A stretch of DNA of 63,144 bases from Paenarthrobacter sp. Z7-10 (GTDB lineage Bacteria; Actinomycetota; Actinomycetes; Actinomycetales; Micrococcaceae). The translations under genes were made by a program, and so were the position numbers. A model generated the notes under the pieces. The model saw only the letters and a program-made list of their open reading frames with translations. It was not told where the DNA came from and ran no database searches. Positions within the stretch are counted from its first letter, which is position 1, and each line of letters begins with the position of its first letter. The DNA is taken from positions 1-63,144 of the forward strand of contig NZ_JADPVH010000020.1 in NCBI RefSeq assembly GCF_026932795.1. Direction: 5' to 3'. Shown piece by piece: positions 43,839 through 51,770 of the stretch.

Positions 43839-43883
43839 ATGGTCCTGGTTCGAATAGTCCTGGTTCGAGTGGTCCTGGTTCGA
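43839..43883. repeat. three 15-bp tandem repeats in the ilvB leader
   Basis: Three head-to-tail copies of RTRGTCCTGGTTCGA (43839-43853, 43854-43868, 43869-43883) differ at two positions only. They lie in the transcribed leader between the attenuator terminator and the ilvB start. The copies are too short and few for CRISPR and encode nothing in the ilvB direction that I can recognise. Confidence 0.85.
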
Positions 43884-43913
43884 GTTGCTGGTAAGTCGCC
43901 GCTGATGGTGGAA

Positions 43914-43952
43914 ACAAAAAAACCCCTCAGCCGGTGGGCTCTGCGAGGGGTT
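43914..43952 (-). terminator. ilvB leader: ilvB attenuator terminator
   Basis: AACCCCTC (43921-43928) pairs with GAGGGGTT (43945-43952), and an inner AGCC/GGCT (43929-43932, 43937-43940) extends the stem. On the minus strand the stem runs straight into seven T residues (43914-43920), a textbook intrinsic terminator. It stands between a Val/Leu/Ile-rich leader peptide and ilvB, so it is an attenuator rather than a gene end. Confidence 0.9.
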
Positions 43953-44007
43953 TGCGCGTGGCAGTGATCAAATCTGTATCACCGGCCGGACCGTAGCTTT
44001 TGTAAAG

Positions 44008-44055
44008 CTATCCGATCACGCGCCTGGTAAGAAGGACTACAGATACGAGCTGCAT
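44008..44055 (-). CDS. ilvB leader peptide
   Basis: A 15-codon frame on the minus strand reads MQLVSVVLLTRRVIG then TAG. Eight of the 15 residues are Val, Leu or Ile, including VV and LL runs. When these aminoacyl-tRNAs are scarce a ribosome would stall here and change folding downstream: a GCGCGTGATC segment at the peptide's end can pair with GATCACTGCCACGCGC further on, competing with the terminator arms. The -10 element ends only six bases before the ATG, so the peptide probably starts a leaderless message. Corynebacterium ilvBNC has a comparable leader; the match here is by logic of the sequence. Confidence 0.8.
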   Translation of the reverse strand: MQLVSVVLLTRRVIG

Positions 44056-44061
44056 ATCTGT

Positions 44062-44090
44062 AGTTTTCCGTTCCCGCCGCAGGGTGTCAA
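44062..44090 (-). promoter_or_regulatory. ilvB operon promoter
   Basis: On the minus strand TTGACA (44085-44090), a 17-base spacer and AAAACT (44062-44067) form a -35/-10 pair. The start of transcription should fall at the ATG of the leader peptide. The -35 is a consensus match, the -10 a poorer one. Confidence 0.7.
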
Positions 44091-44135
44091 CCGGAGACTT
44101 CCTCGTCTCACTATCTGAGATTACTCTTGCGCTCC

Positions 44136-44176
44136 CGCCTCCCGCATCCGGACGATGTGCCCAGCTGCGGGAGGCG
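44136..44176 (-). terminator. hairpin after ilvD
   Basis: CGCCTCCCGC (44136-44145) and GCGGGAGGCG (44167-44176) form a perfect 10-bp stem with a 21-base loop, starting eight bases past the ilvD stop on the minus strand. Little T follows, so termination may be weak. It separates ilvD from the ilvB promoter. Confidence 0.55.
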
Positions 44177-44184
44177 CCGGCCCG

Positions 44185-45924
44185 TCAGCCGCAGTAGGCG
44201 CCGGTGGAGGCCGAGTGGACCAGCTTGGCGTACTTTGCCAGCACGCCCTTGGTGAACTTCGCCGGCAGCGGCTCCCAGCCGATCTTCCGCCCCTCCAGTT
44301 CCGCCTCATCGACCAGCAGGTCAAAGGTCCGGGCCGCTATATCCACCCGGATCGGATCGCCGTCGCGCACAAAGGCGATGGGACCGCCGTCGACCGCTTC
44401 CGGTGCAACGTGACCGATGCACAGCCCGGTGGTCCCACCGGAGAAGCGCCCGTCCGTCAGCAGCAGCACGTCCTTGCCCAGGCCGGCACCCTTGATGGCG
44501 CCGGTGATGGCGAGCATCTCGCGCATGCCGGGACCGCCCTTGGGACCCTCGTAGCGGATGACGACGACGTCCCCCTTGTTAATGCTGCCCTCTTTGAGTG
44601 CGGCCAGGGCTCCCTGCTCACGCTCGAAAACCCGCGCCGGGCCCTCGAAGATATCGGCGTCGAAGCCGGCACTCTTCACCACGGCGCCTTCCGGAGCCAT
44701 CGAACCGTGCAGGATGGTGATGCCGCCAGTCTTATGGATTGGGTTGTCCAAAGCGCGCAGGATTTTCCCGTCCACATCCGGCGGATTGATTTCTGCCAGG
44801 TTTTCCGCCACCGTCTTGCCGGTGACGGTCAGGCAATCGCCGTGCAGCAGGCCGGCTTCCAGCAGCGCCTTCATGATGACCGGCACGCCGCCGATCTTGT
44901 CCACATCGAACATCACGTACCGGCCGAAAGGCTTCAGGTCCCCCAAGTGCGGGATCTTGTCGCCAATCCGGTTGAAGTCCTCCAGGGTCAGGTCCACCTC
45001 CGCCTCGCGGGCAATGGCGAGCAGGTGCAGCACCGCATTGGTGGAACCGCCGAACGCCATGGTGACGGCGATGGCATTTTCGAACGCCTTCTTGGTCATG
45101 ATGTCCCGGGCGGTGATGCCCAGGCGGAGCAGGTTCACCACGGCCTCGCCGGACCGGTGCGCAAACACATCACGGCGGCGGTCTGCCGACGGCGGGGCGG
45201 CGGAGCCGGGCAGCGACATGCCCAGCGCCTCGCCGATGCAGGCCATGGTGTTGGCGGTGTACATGCCGCCGCAGGCACCCTCGCCGGGACAGATGGCGCG
45301 CTCAATCCGGCCCAGGTCCTCCTCGCTCATCTTCCCCGCAGCGCAGGCTCCGACGGCCTCGAAGGCGTCGATCAGGGTGACTTCCTTCTCTTGGCCATCC
45401 TCGAGCTTCACAAACCCCGGCATGATCGAGCCGGCGTAGAGGAACACCGCGGCCAGGTCCAGGCGGGCCGCGGCCATCAGCATGCCGGGCAGCGACTTAT
45501 CGCAGCCAGCCAGCAGCACCGAGCCGTCGATGCGCTCGGCCTCCATGACCGTCTCCACCGAATCCGCGATGACTTCGCGGGACACCAGGGAGAAGTGCAT
45601 GCCCTCGTGGCCCATCGAGATGCCGTCCGAAACGGAGATGGTGCCGAACTGCATGGGGAATCCGCCGGCGGAGAACACGCCCTCCTTGGCTCCCTGGGCC
45701 AACCGGTTCAGCGAAAGGTTGCATGGGGTAATTTCGTTCCATGAGCTGGCGACGCCGATCTGCGGCTTGGCGAAGTCTTCGTCGCCCATCCCCACTGCGC
45801 GCAGCATTCCCCGGGAGGGAGCCGCTGCGATGCCGTCCGTGACGACCCTGCTCCGCGGTTTAATGTCTGGTTTTCCGTCCGACGCACCGGCCGTTTGTGT
45901 CTGCGAATTCGTCTCCACGCTCAT
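44185..45924 (-). CDS. ilvD: dihydroxyacid dehydratase
   Basis: Fe-S enzyme dehydrating dihydroxyacids to the 2-oxo acids of Val and Ile. The 579-residue product keeps cluster cysteines in [27 protein letters not shown] and [20 protein letters not shown]; the C-terminal [20 protein letters not shown] is the family signature. Length is normal. It lies upstream of the ilvB leader on the same strand with its own terminator-like hairpin, so it is likely a separate transcript of the same regulon. ATG 45924 starts MSVETNSQ. Confidence 0.97.
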   Translation of the reverse strand: MSVETNSQTQTAGASDGKPDIKPRSRVVTDGIAAAPSRGMLRAVGMGDEDFAKPQIGVASSWNEITPCNLSLNRLAQGAKEGVFSAGGFPMQFGTISVSDGISMGHEGMHFSLVSREVIADSVETVMEAERIDGSVLLAGCDKSLPGMLMAAARLDLAAVFLYAGSIMPGFVKLEDGQEKEVTLIDAFEAVGACAAGKMSEEDLGRIERAICPGEGACGGMYTANTMACIGEALGMSLPGSAAPPSADRRRDVFAHRSGEAVVNLLRLGITARDIMTKKAFENAIAVTMAFGGSTNAVLHLLAIAREAEVDLTLEDFNRIGDKIPHLGDLKPFGRYVMFDVDKIGGVPVIMKALLEAGLLHGDCLTVTGKTVAENLAEINPPDVDGKILRALDNPIHKTGGITILHGSMAPEGAVVKSAGFDADIFEGPARVFEREQGALAALKEGSINKGDVVVIRYEGPKGGPGMREMLAITGAIKGAGLGKDVLLLTDGRFSGGTTGLCIGHVAPEAVDGGPIAFVRDGDPIRVDIAARTFDLLVDEAELEGRKIGWEPLPAKFTKGVLAKYAKLVHSASTGAYCG

Positions 45925-46053
45925 GCCTTGAGTCTAGGGCTGTGGCGTGGCGCCGGACCAACCTGGAAGGCGTTGACGGCCTAAATCGGTCCAACATTAC
46001 GGCTGGCGGCAGGGCGAATCAGGTTGTGCGGCAGCTGTTCGTAGACTGGGGAG

Positions 46054-46500
46054 GTGACCACCAGCGAAGTGCTCAAGGAATCCCTGCGCCGGATTTTCGA
46101 CACCCAGATCCCCAATTACGGTGACTACAACCTCGTTTTCGCCAGCAACAGCCGCGCGGTTCTGGCGGCCGAGGCGGCCAGCGGCGGAGAGATGAAACTG
46201 CGCTGCTACGTCCTCGGATACCGGTGGCGGCCAAGTGAAATCGTGATCGCCCCCTTCAATGCGTCCACCCTCACCGCGGGCAGCGCGGCGGTCGCCATCA
46301 ATATGACCAACCTGCATTCGGCGCTGAGACTGGCCAACGGGGACGTCGAGATCAGCACCAGCACGGGCCAGACCTTCCGCTTCGGTGTTCAGGCGTACGG
46401 CGAGCTACCCGACGCGCACGGCATATCCCGGGAGCTGGAACAGATAGACGACGCGGAAGACTTCGCCGAATTCATCGAATCGTTTCTCGCGGCGGCTTAG
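46054..46500 (+). CDS. hypothetical protein, soluble, about 148 residues
   Basis: I do not recognise the family. The protein is soluble and acidic at its C-terminus (LEQIDDAEDFAEFIESFLAA), with a beta-rich middle (MKLRCYVLGYRWRPSEIVIA, LRLANGDVEISTSTGQTFRF). Base use matches the core genes, and the reading frame is open with high GC at third positions, so it is very likely real. The GTG start lies directly after GGGGAG, closer than usual. It is divergent from ilvD and convergent with a hydroxyacid dehydrogenase gene. No function is suggested. Confidence 0.6.
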   Translation: MTTSEVLKESLRRIFDTQIPNYGDYNLVFASNSRAVLAAEAASGGEMKLRCYVLGYRWRPSEIVIAPFNASTLTAGSAAVAINMTNLHSALRLANGDVEISTSTGQTFRFGVQAYGELPDAHGISRELEQIDDAEDFAEFIESFLAAA

Positions 46501-46542
46501 CCTCGTCCATCCCACAGGTTCCGGGAACCATGAGGATCCGGC

Positions 46543-47514
46543 TTACTCTCGGTCCGCGCGATAGGGGCCGGGAACCACGAGATTTTCCGGCAGCTCCCCC
46601 ACCGCGAAGGCCGCAAGCTGGCGCTGCAGCAGTGCGACGATGCGCGACGGAAAGGCCGAGGTGTCTCCGCCCAGATGCGGGGTGATGAGCGCATTGGGAG
46701 CCCGCCAGATCGGATGGTCCGCGGGAATGGGCTCCGGATCGAACACATCCACCGCGGCGTGCAGCCGGCCGGAAACCACCTCGCTGGTCAGCGCCGCGGA
46801 ATCGACCACCGCGCCGCGGGCCACATTAACCACCAGTGCCCCGTCCGGAAGTGCGGCCAGCAGCGGGGCATCCACCAACTGCCGGGTTGCCTCCGTCAGC
46901 GGGGTGATGACCACCAAAATGTCGTGATCCGGCGCCAACCGGAGCAGGTCGGCCGCCTCGTGGACGTGGCCGCCGTCGTCTTCCCTTGCCGTACTCCCCA
47001 CCCGGGTGAGCTTGACCTCAAAGGGGGCCAGGCGCTTGGCAATCTCCGCGCCGATACCGCCCACCCCCACCAGCAACACCCGGCGGTCCGCCAGCGAAGT
47101 GCGCCGCTGCTGCCGCCACGTACCCGTGAGCTGATCGCGCGCGGCAACGTCGATTCCCCGCAGCGAGGCGAGCATCAGCCCCACCGCCAGCTCCGCCGTC
47201 GACGCAGCATGCACTCCCGCCGCACTCGCCACCGCCACACCCGGCCTCGCCGCCTCTGAGACGCCGTCGACACCTGTTGACTGCGACTGGACCAGCGTTA
47301 AACCCGCAGCGCGGCGAAGCTCCTCGCGCCACGACCCTTTATCCGCCATGTAGGGCAGGATCGCGACATCCAGCTCCTGCAGCGGCACGCCCAGCGGATC
47401 CGCGCTGAAATCCCAAACGCAGGCAGTGAGCCCGTCCGGCAGCGGTCCGACGGCGTCGAGCAGCTGCTGATCCGGAAAACTGACTGTCTTGATCACGGGG
47501 AAACGGGGCGCCAT
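46543..47514 (-). CDS. D-isomer-specific 2-hydroxyacid dehydrogenase
   Basis: NAD-dependent dehydrogenase of 323 residues. The NAD site is RRVLLVGVGGIGAEIAKRLA, followed by VVITPLTEATRQLVD, VVNVARGAVVDSAAL with the catalytic Arg region, DVFDPEPIPADHPIW with Glu, and the catalytic His in ITPHLGGDTSAFPSRI. Substrate could be a glyoxylate/hydroxypyruvate-like or other 2-oxo acid. I chose ATG 47514 because the fold starts there (FPVIKTVSFPDQQLLDAVG); a longer reading adds an Arg/Pro/His-rich stretch unlike protein. It is distinct from serA and lacks an ACT domain. Confidence 0.9.
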   Translation of the reverse strand: MAPRFPVIKTVSFPDQQLLDAVGPLPDGLTACVWDFSADPLGVPLQELDVAILPYMADKGSWREELRRAAGLTLVQSQSTGVDGVSEAARPGVAVASAAGVHAASTAELAVGLMLASLRGIDVAARDQLTGTWRQQRRTSLADRRVLLVGVGGIGAEIAKRLAPFEVKLTRVGSTAREDDGGHVHEAADLLRLAPDHDILVVITPLTEATRQLVDAPLLAALPDGALVVNVARGAVVDSAALTSEVVSGRLHAAVDVFDPEPIPADHPIWRAPNALITPHLGGDTSAFPSRIVALLQRQLAAFAVGELPENLVVPGPYRADRE

Positions 47515-47699
47515 GATCCGACTGTAACTGTCGGCGGCACCGTCGGAAAGCTGCCTGCCGGACGGCCGGCGGAGAGGCCGGTGGAGCGGCCGATGCAACG
47601 ACTGGTGAAACGGCTGATAACGGACCCCGGGCGCGCCGCGCTCGGGACGATGGCCCACCGGACAATGGTCCGGAGCCGATTTCGCGGCAATGAAAAAAC

Positions 47700-47715
47700 C
47701 ATGTAGAGTTACATG
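47700..47715. promoter_or_regulatory. CATGTA/TACATG inverted repeat
   Basis: CATGTA-GAGT-TACATG is a perfect 6-bp inverted repeat in the gap between the hydroxyacid dehydrogenase gene and tRNA-Lys. It could be an operator or part of either promoter. I see no stronger signal in this 259-base gap. Confidence 0.3.
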
Positions 47716-47773
47716 TCGTTGCGGAGTTCGTCAGCGGAGGAGATTCCGCCGAAAATTCTGCAATATGCCATCT

Positions 47774-47846
47774 GCACCTCTAGCTCAATTGGCAGAGCAA
47801 TTGACTCTTAATCAATGGGTTTCGGGTTCAAGTCCCGAGGGGTGCA
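47774..47846 (+). tRNA. tRNA-Lys (CUU)
   Basis: A 73-base cloverleaf. Acceptor arms GCACCTC and GGGGTGC pair with one G-T, the anticodon loop CTCTTAA gives CUU, and the T-arm contains GGTTCAAGTCC. CCA is encoded at 47847-47849. A terminator follows within 10 bases. The next 4 kb hold accessory genes, so the tRNA could mark an integration site, but I see no integrase or repeat of its 3' end. Confidence 0.97.
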
Positions 47847-47852
47847 CCAGCG

Positions 47853-47898
47853 AAAACCCCGTCTTTATTGGCCTAGCGGCTGGCAGAGGCGGGGTTTT
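47853..47898 (+). terminator. terminator of tRNA-Lys
   Basis: AAAACCCCG (47853-47861) pairs with CGGGGTTTT (47890-47898) and the stem leads into TTTTTT. It is a good intrinsic terminator directly after the tRNA. Confidence 0.85.
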
Positions 47899-48026
47899 TT
47901 GCTCCGCCTTCGCCAAAGGTTCATTTTGGGGGTCACTTTGGTCCCGTGACCACTCTGTGGGGGTCGTGAACATGCGCGCCGGCCTCCGCCCCGGTTGCCG
48001 TCGGTGAGGCGGCTTAGGCTGGGTCT

Positions 48027-48493
48027 GTGAACCCGACACCCAGCCCGAGCCCGCTCGATGTCTTCGTGCATACTGCTCCTGCCGCCGACTGGCAGGTGTG
48101 GGCTGCGTTCGCTCCGTTGCTCGCAGCGATCGTAGCGGCACTCATCGCCGTTGCAGCGCTGTGGCAGAGACGCCGCGCGGACAACCGGGCGGAATGGTGG
48201 CGCCGCGCCCAGTGGGCCCTGGATGCTTCCATGTCCGACCAGCTGAAACGGGCCGAGATGGGCCAGGAGGCCATCAATCTCCTGGGAAGGAGCAAGCTGG
48301 CAACCCGGAGGACGGTGCTCTGCTGAAAATCGGCACCGAGGACCCACTCGAAGCAGCAAACAGTGCACGGCTGGCAGAAGCTGCTGACACTGCTGCCATC
48401 TCTGACGCGGTCGAGGCACCGATCACAAGGGTGGACGGCCCCGGAACGACGCGCGACAATGAAGGGGACCACAATGACGGCACAGGCAGATAG
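48027..48493 (+). pseudogene. small one-helix membrane protein with frameshift
   Basis: The GTG start gives PTPSPSPLDVFVHTAPAADW, one membrane helix (VWAAFAPLLAAIVAALIAVA) and a basic, helical tail RRRADNRAEWWRRAQWALDA. This frame stops after 99 residues. At the CCC at 48304-48306 one added C would continue as KLATPEDGALLKIGTEDPLE and run 50 more residues to the TAG at 48491-48493. That stop sits just before the ribosome site of the next gene. The full product would be about 155 residues. The function is unknown. The break may be decay or a sequence error. Confidence 0.55.
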
Positions 48494-48503
48494 GAGGTCG
48501 ACG

Positions 48504-48710
48504 ATGGCTATGGCACACCCGGTAACCCGTCGCAGGCCCGCTGAATCCAGCGTGGACTCGATTGCGCCCTCACGCCGCCCCGCATCGGTGAGTCCGGAGG
48601 ACCGCAAGGTCCAAATTGCCGCCGCGAAGGCGCGGATCACTTTGGACAAGCTCACCGGCGACGTCACGCCTGACTGGATCATCGCCTTGTCCAAGGAAAA
48701 GCCAGAGTAG
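48504..48710 (+). CDS. short hypothetical protein, 68 residues
   Basis: Begins MAMAHPVTRRRPAESSVDSI and ends in a helical stretch KARITLDKLTGDVTPDWIIA. ATG 48504 has AGGAGG six bases upstream, the best ribosome site in this area, and the gene starts ten bases after the frameshifted membrane-protein frame. The two were probably co-transcribed. A basic N-terminus and short length are compatible with a DNA-binding or antitoxin-like role, but no motif supports that. Function unknown. Confidence 0.55.
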   Translation: MAMAHPVTRRRPAESSVDSIAPSRRPASVSPEDRKVQIAAAKARITLDKLTGDVTPDWIIALSKEKPE

Positions 48711-48868
48711 GTTTCGGCGTTCGACCTCGGATGTCCTAGCCTGACAGCCCGTTTCCGGCCCTAAAACCCTTGCGCGCCAGGACTGCCCGCTGGTATTCGC
48801 CATGCCGCCCGGATTCCTGCGATGCCAGCCGTCCGTGGCCCCTGCCTACTGAACTCCGCGGGGACGTC

Positions 48869-49000
48869 GTGAACGCGACCTTGGTGGCCGTTCTGCTCTC
48901 CAAGGGCGTTACCCTGGAGGCCCGCACAATCGCCGCAGCCGAGCGCGGCATCAAGAGCATTCGCTCAGCAGTAGCGGCGGTCGACGCGCTGCAAGGCTGA
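48869..49000 (+). CDS. very short hypothetical ORF, possibly a gene remnant
   Basis: A frame from GTG 48869 codes 43 residues, mainly one helix (EARTIAAAERGIKSIRSAVA). Sequence upstream can be read in more than one frame without a clear protein, so this may be the 3' end of a decayed gene. No ribosome site is evident. I list it because the 370 bases between neighbours are otherwise unexplained. Confidence 0.25.
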   Translation: MNATLVAVLLSKGVTLEARTIAAAERGIKSIRSAVAAVDALQG

Positions 49001-49080
49001 TGCAGATACAGCGAAGCCCGGAACCCACTCCCACAATCATCAGCAGTGGCATAGCCTGTGGGAGTCGATAAGGAGTCATC

Positions 49081-49692
49081 ATGGCCGTCAAAGACAGCAA
49101 CAGCCGGGCGAAGCCGCGCAAGGAGCCCGGCACCCTGGACAAGTGGATGGCATCCGTTGACCTCTCCTTCTCACAAGAGGACTTGGTCGCCGCCCTCGAG
49201 GACATGAGGCGTAACACCACGGCTGCTGCCCTGCCTGCTCGCGACCGTGGCTTCTGGGCCCGGAATTCAGGAATTGCAACCGCGGGTGCAGCCATCGCCA
49301 CCGCGTCCGTAATGAACGCCGCCGCCCGGATTCTATCCGACTCATCTGCCGTCACGGCCGCCGAGGTCGCTGAGCGCATGCACCTGTCCGCATCCACCAT
49401 CCGGCACTACAAGGCGGCGCGGAAGCTCTACTCCTACCTCGTCAACGGAAAGCTGGCGTTCCCGAACTGGCAGTTCAACGACGCCGGAGACAAATCAATC
49501 CCCGCCTTGGAGGTCGTCCTCAACTCGCTCTCCGCTGACATGCACCCGCAAGCGGTGGCCGGGTTCTTCCTGACGCCCCAGCCTGACCTGGTCCTGAACT
49601 GCGAGCCAGTGTCGGCCAAGACATGGCTGGAAGCCGGCGGTAGCAAGGAGCCCGTCGTCGGTCTAGCCGAGGGCCTGACGGCCGACTACTGA
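49081..49692 (+). CDS. Xre/MbcA/ParS-type antitoxin
   Basis: Protein of 203 residues, the antitoxin part of a Xre/RES-type toxin-antitoxin locus. A HTH lies near residue 100 (TAAEVAERMHLSASTIRHYK). The C-terminal 60 residues (MHPQAVAGFFLTPQPDLVLN, then WLEAGGSKEPVVGLAEGL) match the MbcA/ParS/Xre toxin-binding domain. The first 95 residues include an Ala-rich hydrophobic stretch (GIATAGAAIATASVMNAAAR) of unclear role. The RES toxin gene begins at its stop (TGATG overlap). The ATG lies eight to ten bases after AAGGAG. Confidence 0.8.
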   Translation: MAVKDSNSRAKPRKEPGTLDKWMASVDLSFSQEDLVAALEDMRRNTTAAALPARDRGFWARNSGIATAGAAIATASVMNAAARILSDSSAVTAAEVAERMHLSASTIRHYKAARKLYSYLVNGKLAFPNWQFNDAGDKSIPALEVVLNSLSADMHPQAVAGFFLTPQPDLVLNCEPVSAKTWLEAGGSKEPVVGLAEGLTADY

Positions 49693-50320
49693 TGGCTGAC
49701 CAGTACCCGCCGGATACGGCTGCCCTTCGAGCCCAAGGTCGCGAAACAAAAATCATTCCGGCCTCCACTGTGCTCTGGCGGGTGCACATCACCGCATCGG
49801 CCAGGGTTGTACCGTGGAACCGGCTGCGGACCTGGGGACCAGTTCCGGGTTCACGCTGGGACCCGCACCCGCTGCCTCCAGGGAACGCCGCACCCTTAGG
49901 CGCTGCGTACCTCGGTGAAGATGTGCTGACTTGCCTGGCCGAGGTCTTCCAATTGACCCGGTTCGTCGACGTCGACCGGGATGCCCCTATGTGACAGCAT
50001 TTCGCACAACCCGCGACCTGGAGTTGGTTGACCTCACCGGAGACTGGCTGCTCCCCGCCGGAGCCTCGGCCCAGGTCGCCTTCGGGGAGAAGGCCCGGAC
50101 GCGCGCCTGGGCACGCGCCATTCACGACGCTTGGCCGGCCGCCGACGGCGTGTACTCCCTGTCGGCGATGGCCCTGAGCCGGAGGGTCGTGACCCTTTGG
50201 ACCGAGGACGCAATCCCGCCGGCTCCGGAATTCTCCTACCCACTGAATTCACCGGGCATCCTCGCCGACGTTGTGGCGGCGGCGGCAAAGATCGGCTACA
50301 CCAGCAACATCGTCCTCTAG
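49692..50320 (+). pseudogene. RES-domain toxin gene, frameshifted
   Basis: The first frame gives 100 residues with RES features: VLWRVHITASA, SRWDPHPLPP, and AAYLGEDVLTCLAEVFQ with the Tyr and Glu. It stops at 49992. The rest follows in the next frame: YVTAFRTTRDLELVDLTGDW, the Ser in GVYSLSAMALSR, and IGYTSNIVL to 50320. One added C at the CCCC (49984-49987) would restore DAPYVT and a 209-residue protein. RES toxins degrade NAD+. Loss of the toxin with an intact antitoxin is a common decay route. A sequencing error is equally possible. Confidence 0.75.
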
Positions 50321-50787
50321 CCCTGTGGTCGAGGCGGAGTAGCCTCCTCCAGTTCCCGGACAGCGACGTTGGCCGCCCGGACAAGTAGGGTCGCAGACGG
50401 CATCACCTTCCCGGTGAGGTAAGTGGAAAGCCTCGATCCGGACGTGCCAAGCCGTGCAGCGAAGTCGGCACGCGTGAGGCCACTGGACTGGAGGGCGCTG
50501 CGGAGGAGTCCCACCACGGTTTCCCGTTCGCGCTGCTGCTGGCGGCTCTTGGCTCGGGCCAGCAGATCGGTGAACAGGTTGACCATGGCCGGGGTTTCCA
50601 CCAGGGACAGCACCTCCTGGAGGTCGCCGGCAACCTTTCCCCGTGGCTGAGCGCGCAGGCGGGAGCCAATGCGCCTCCAGTCCCTCAAGTCCCCGCGGTC
50701 AATGGCAGCAAGGATGCCTTCAACGCCCCATGTGTCGATCGGGTCAGTGGGATCGATGTCGAGGTTACGGAATTTCAGGACCATCAT
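50317..50787 (-). CDS. XRE-family HTH protein, antitoxin partner
   Basis: Protein of 156 residues with a Cro/CI-type HTH at the C-terminus (SGLTRADFAARLGTSGSRLS, TYLTGKVMPSATLLVRAANV). The N-terminal 85 residues are helical and may contact the partner (GDLRDWRRIGSRLRAQPRGK). It starts inside the end of the nucleotidyltransferase gene, 23 bases of overlap, so the two are coupled with the toxin gene first. It converges on the RES gene. Likely DNA-binding repressor and antidote of the pair. Confidence 0.75.
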   Translation of the reverse strand: MMVLKFRNLDIDPTDPIDTWGVEGILAAIDRGDLRDWRRIGSRLRAQPRGKVAGDLQEVLSLVETPAMVNLFTDLLARAKSRQQQRERETVVGLLRSALQSSGLTRADFAARLGTSGSRLSTYLTGKVMPSATLLVRAANVAVRELEEATPPRPQG

Positions 50788-51568
50788 CGACTCCTTCCAC
50801 TATCGTGACGGCCAACTGCCGACAGACCGAGACCGTTTCGGACCAATCGTGCCATCGCGCGGCCAGTCCTTTGTAAGTGCTCAGTTGTGCGGTCGTGCGG
50901 GAGTCTTTCGGCGACGGGTCGGCCAATTGCCGGACAACCTGGGTGGACACTGCGGCACCATCGGAGTTCTGGTCCGCGTAATAGTCGTCCATCCCGCCCA
51001 GCACCCGCGCTGCATCGGCGATCCCCATGCCGGCGGCCATGGCGGCAACGTCAAGGTAGTCCCGGGTCTGGTTTCGCCTGGTGATGAGGAAAGCCTTGAT
51101 GCGCAGGGTTTCTTGGTTCGTGGGCGCCCTCATGGTCGCGCCGGACGGGAGCTGGACGACGACGACTTCCAGTGGGCGCCGACGTATGAGCTGGCGGAGG
51201 CCCGTTTCGATGCCACCCAGCTCACCGAGAATGATTTTCCCTGGCGTGAGCCTGTTGGTGGCCCATCCGTTGTCGGCCTCCCCCGCGTCCAGAACGATTT
51301 CCAAGTTCTCCCGCAGAATGGTCAGGTCCTGGTCGCAAGAGGCCCTATGTCCGACGTACAACGCCACCGCGCTGCCGCCGGCAAGGACAGCGTCGGATAC
51401 CAGCTTTTGAAGCCGGGCGGCCGTTTCAAAGACTTCAGCGAGGTCCGGGTACAGCGCCGCACGGGCAGGGAGCACGAATATCGATTCAGCGTGCTCCGCC
51501 ACCGAGAACTGGCCCTCGTTGGGCTGGTCAGCGCCGCGGCGGTGCTTTGTTTCATCGGACTTGACCAT
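50765..51568 (-). CDS. AbiEii/AbiGii-like nucleotidyltransferase toxin
   Basis: Protein of 267 residues. The nucleotidyltransferase core is visible: VLAGGSAVALYVGHRASCDQ, where the GGS and the DQD (in CDQDLTIL) fit the polymerase-beta-like catalytic site, then EVVVVQLPSGATMRAPTNQE and RIKAFLITRRNQTRDYLDVA, the helical Lys/Arg region typical of AbiEii. Related toxins (MenT) modify tRNA ends. It is transcribed with the XRE gene and has a palindrome before the start. The order toxin-then-antitoxin is reversed against the usual AbiE arrangement. Confidence 0.75.
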   Translation of the reverse strand: MVKSDETKHRRGADQPNEGQFSVAEHAESIFVLPARAALYPDLAEVFETAARLQKLVSDAVLAGGSAVALYVGHRASCDQDLTILRENLEIVLDAGEADNGWATNRLTPGKIILGELGGIETGLRQLIRRRPLEVVVVQLPSGATMRAPTNQETLRIKAFLITRRNQTRDYLDVAAMAAGMGIADAARVLGGMDDYYADQNSDGAAVSTQVVRQLADPSPKDSRTTAQLSTYKGLAARWHDWSETVSVCRQLAVTIVEGVDDGPEIP

Positions 51569-51577
51569 AGAAACGTT

Positions 51578-51593
51578 TTATCACATTTGATAA
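51578..51593 (-). promoter_or_regulatory. operator-like palindrome of nucleotidyltransferase/XRE pair
   Basis: TTATCA-CATT-TGATAA is a perfect 6-bp inverted repeat ten bases before the ATG at 51568, in an AT-rich patch within GC-rich DNA. Minus strand TGATAAAAC could be the -10. No ribosome site is seen, so the message may be near-leaderless. XRE autorepression at this site is likely. Confidence 0.5.
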
Positions 51594-51770
51594 TGTCCTG
51601 TTTTGAGTGAAGCAGGTAACTCATCGTTTGTTGAACGACGGTAGGACGCGCTCCCGCCATACTGAAGACCTTGTCCCCTTTAGGTGTTGCTGCAGAACCT
51701 GGCAAGCCAGTGACTGTCCCGGTTGTGGTGCTCGTCGCCTTACAGACGCGGACCACCTCGGATCCGGAAA

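Noticed and set aside
43839-43883. Possible CRISPR-like array
   Set aside because: Three 15-bp units are directly adjacent without spacers and no cas gene is in the window; it is a tandem repeat.
44155-45744. Long plus-strand frame opposite ilvD
   Set aside because: Antisense shadow of ilvD; no ribosome site or recognisable domain.
47774-51593. Genomic island integrated at tRNA-Lys
   Set aside because: The accessory genes follow the tRNA, but I find no integrase and no second copy of the tRNA 3' end as attachment site.
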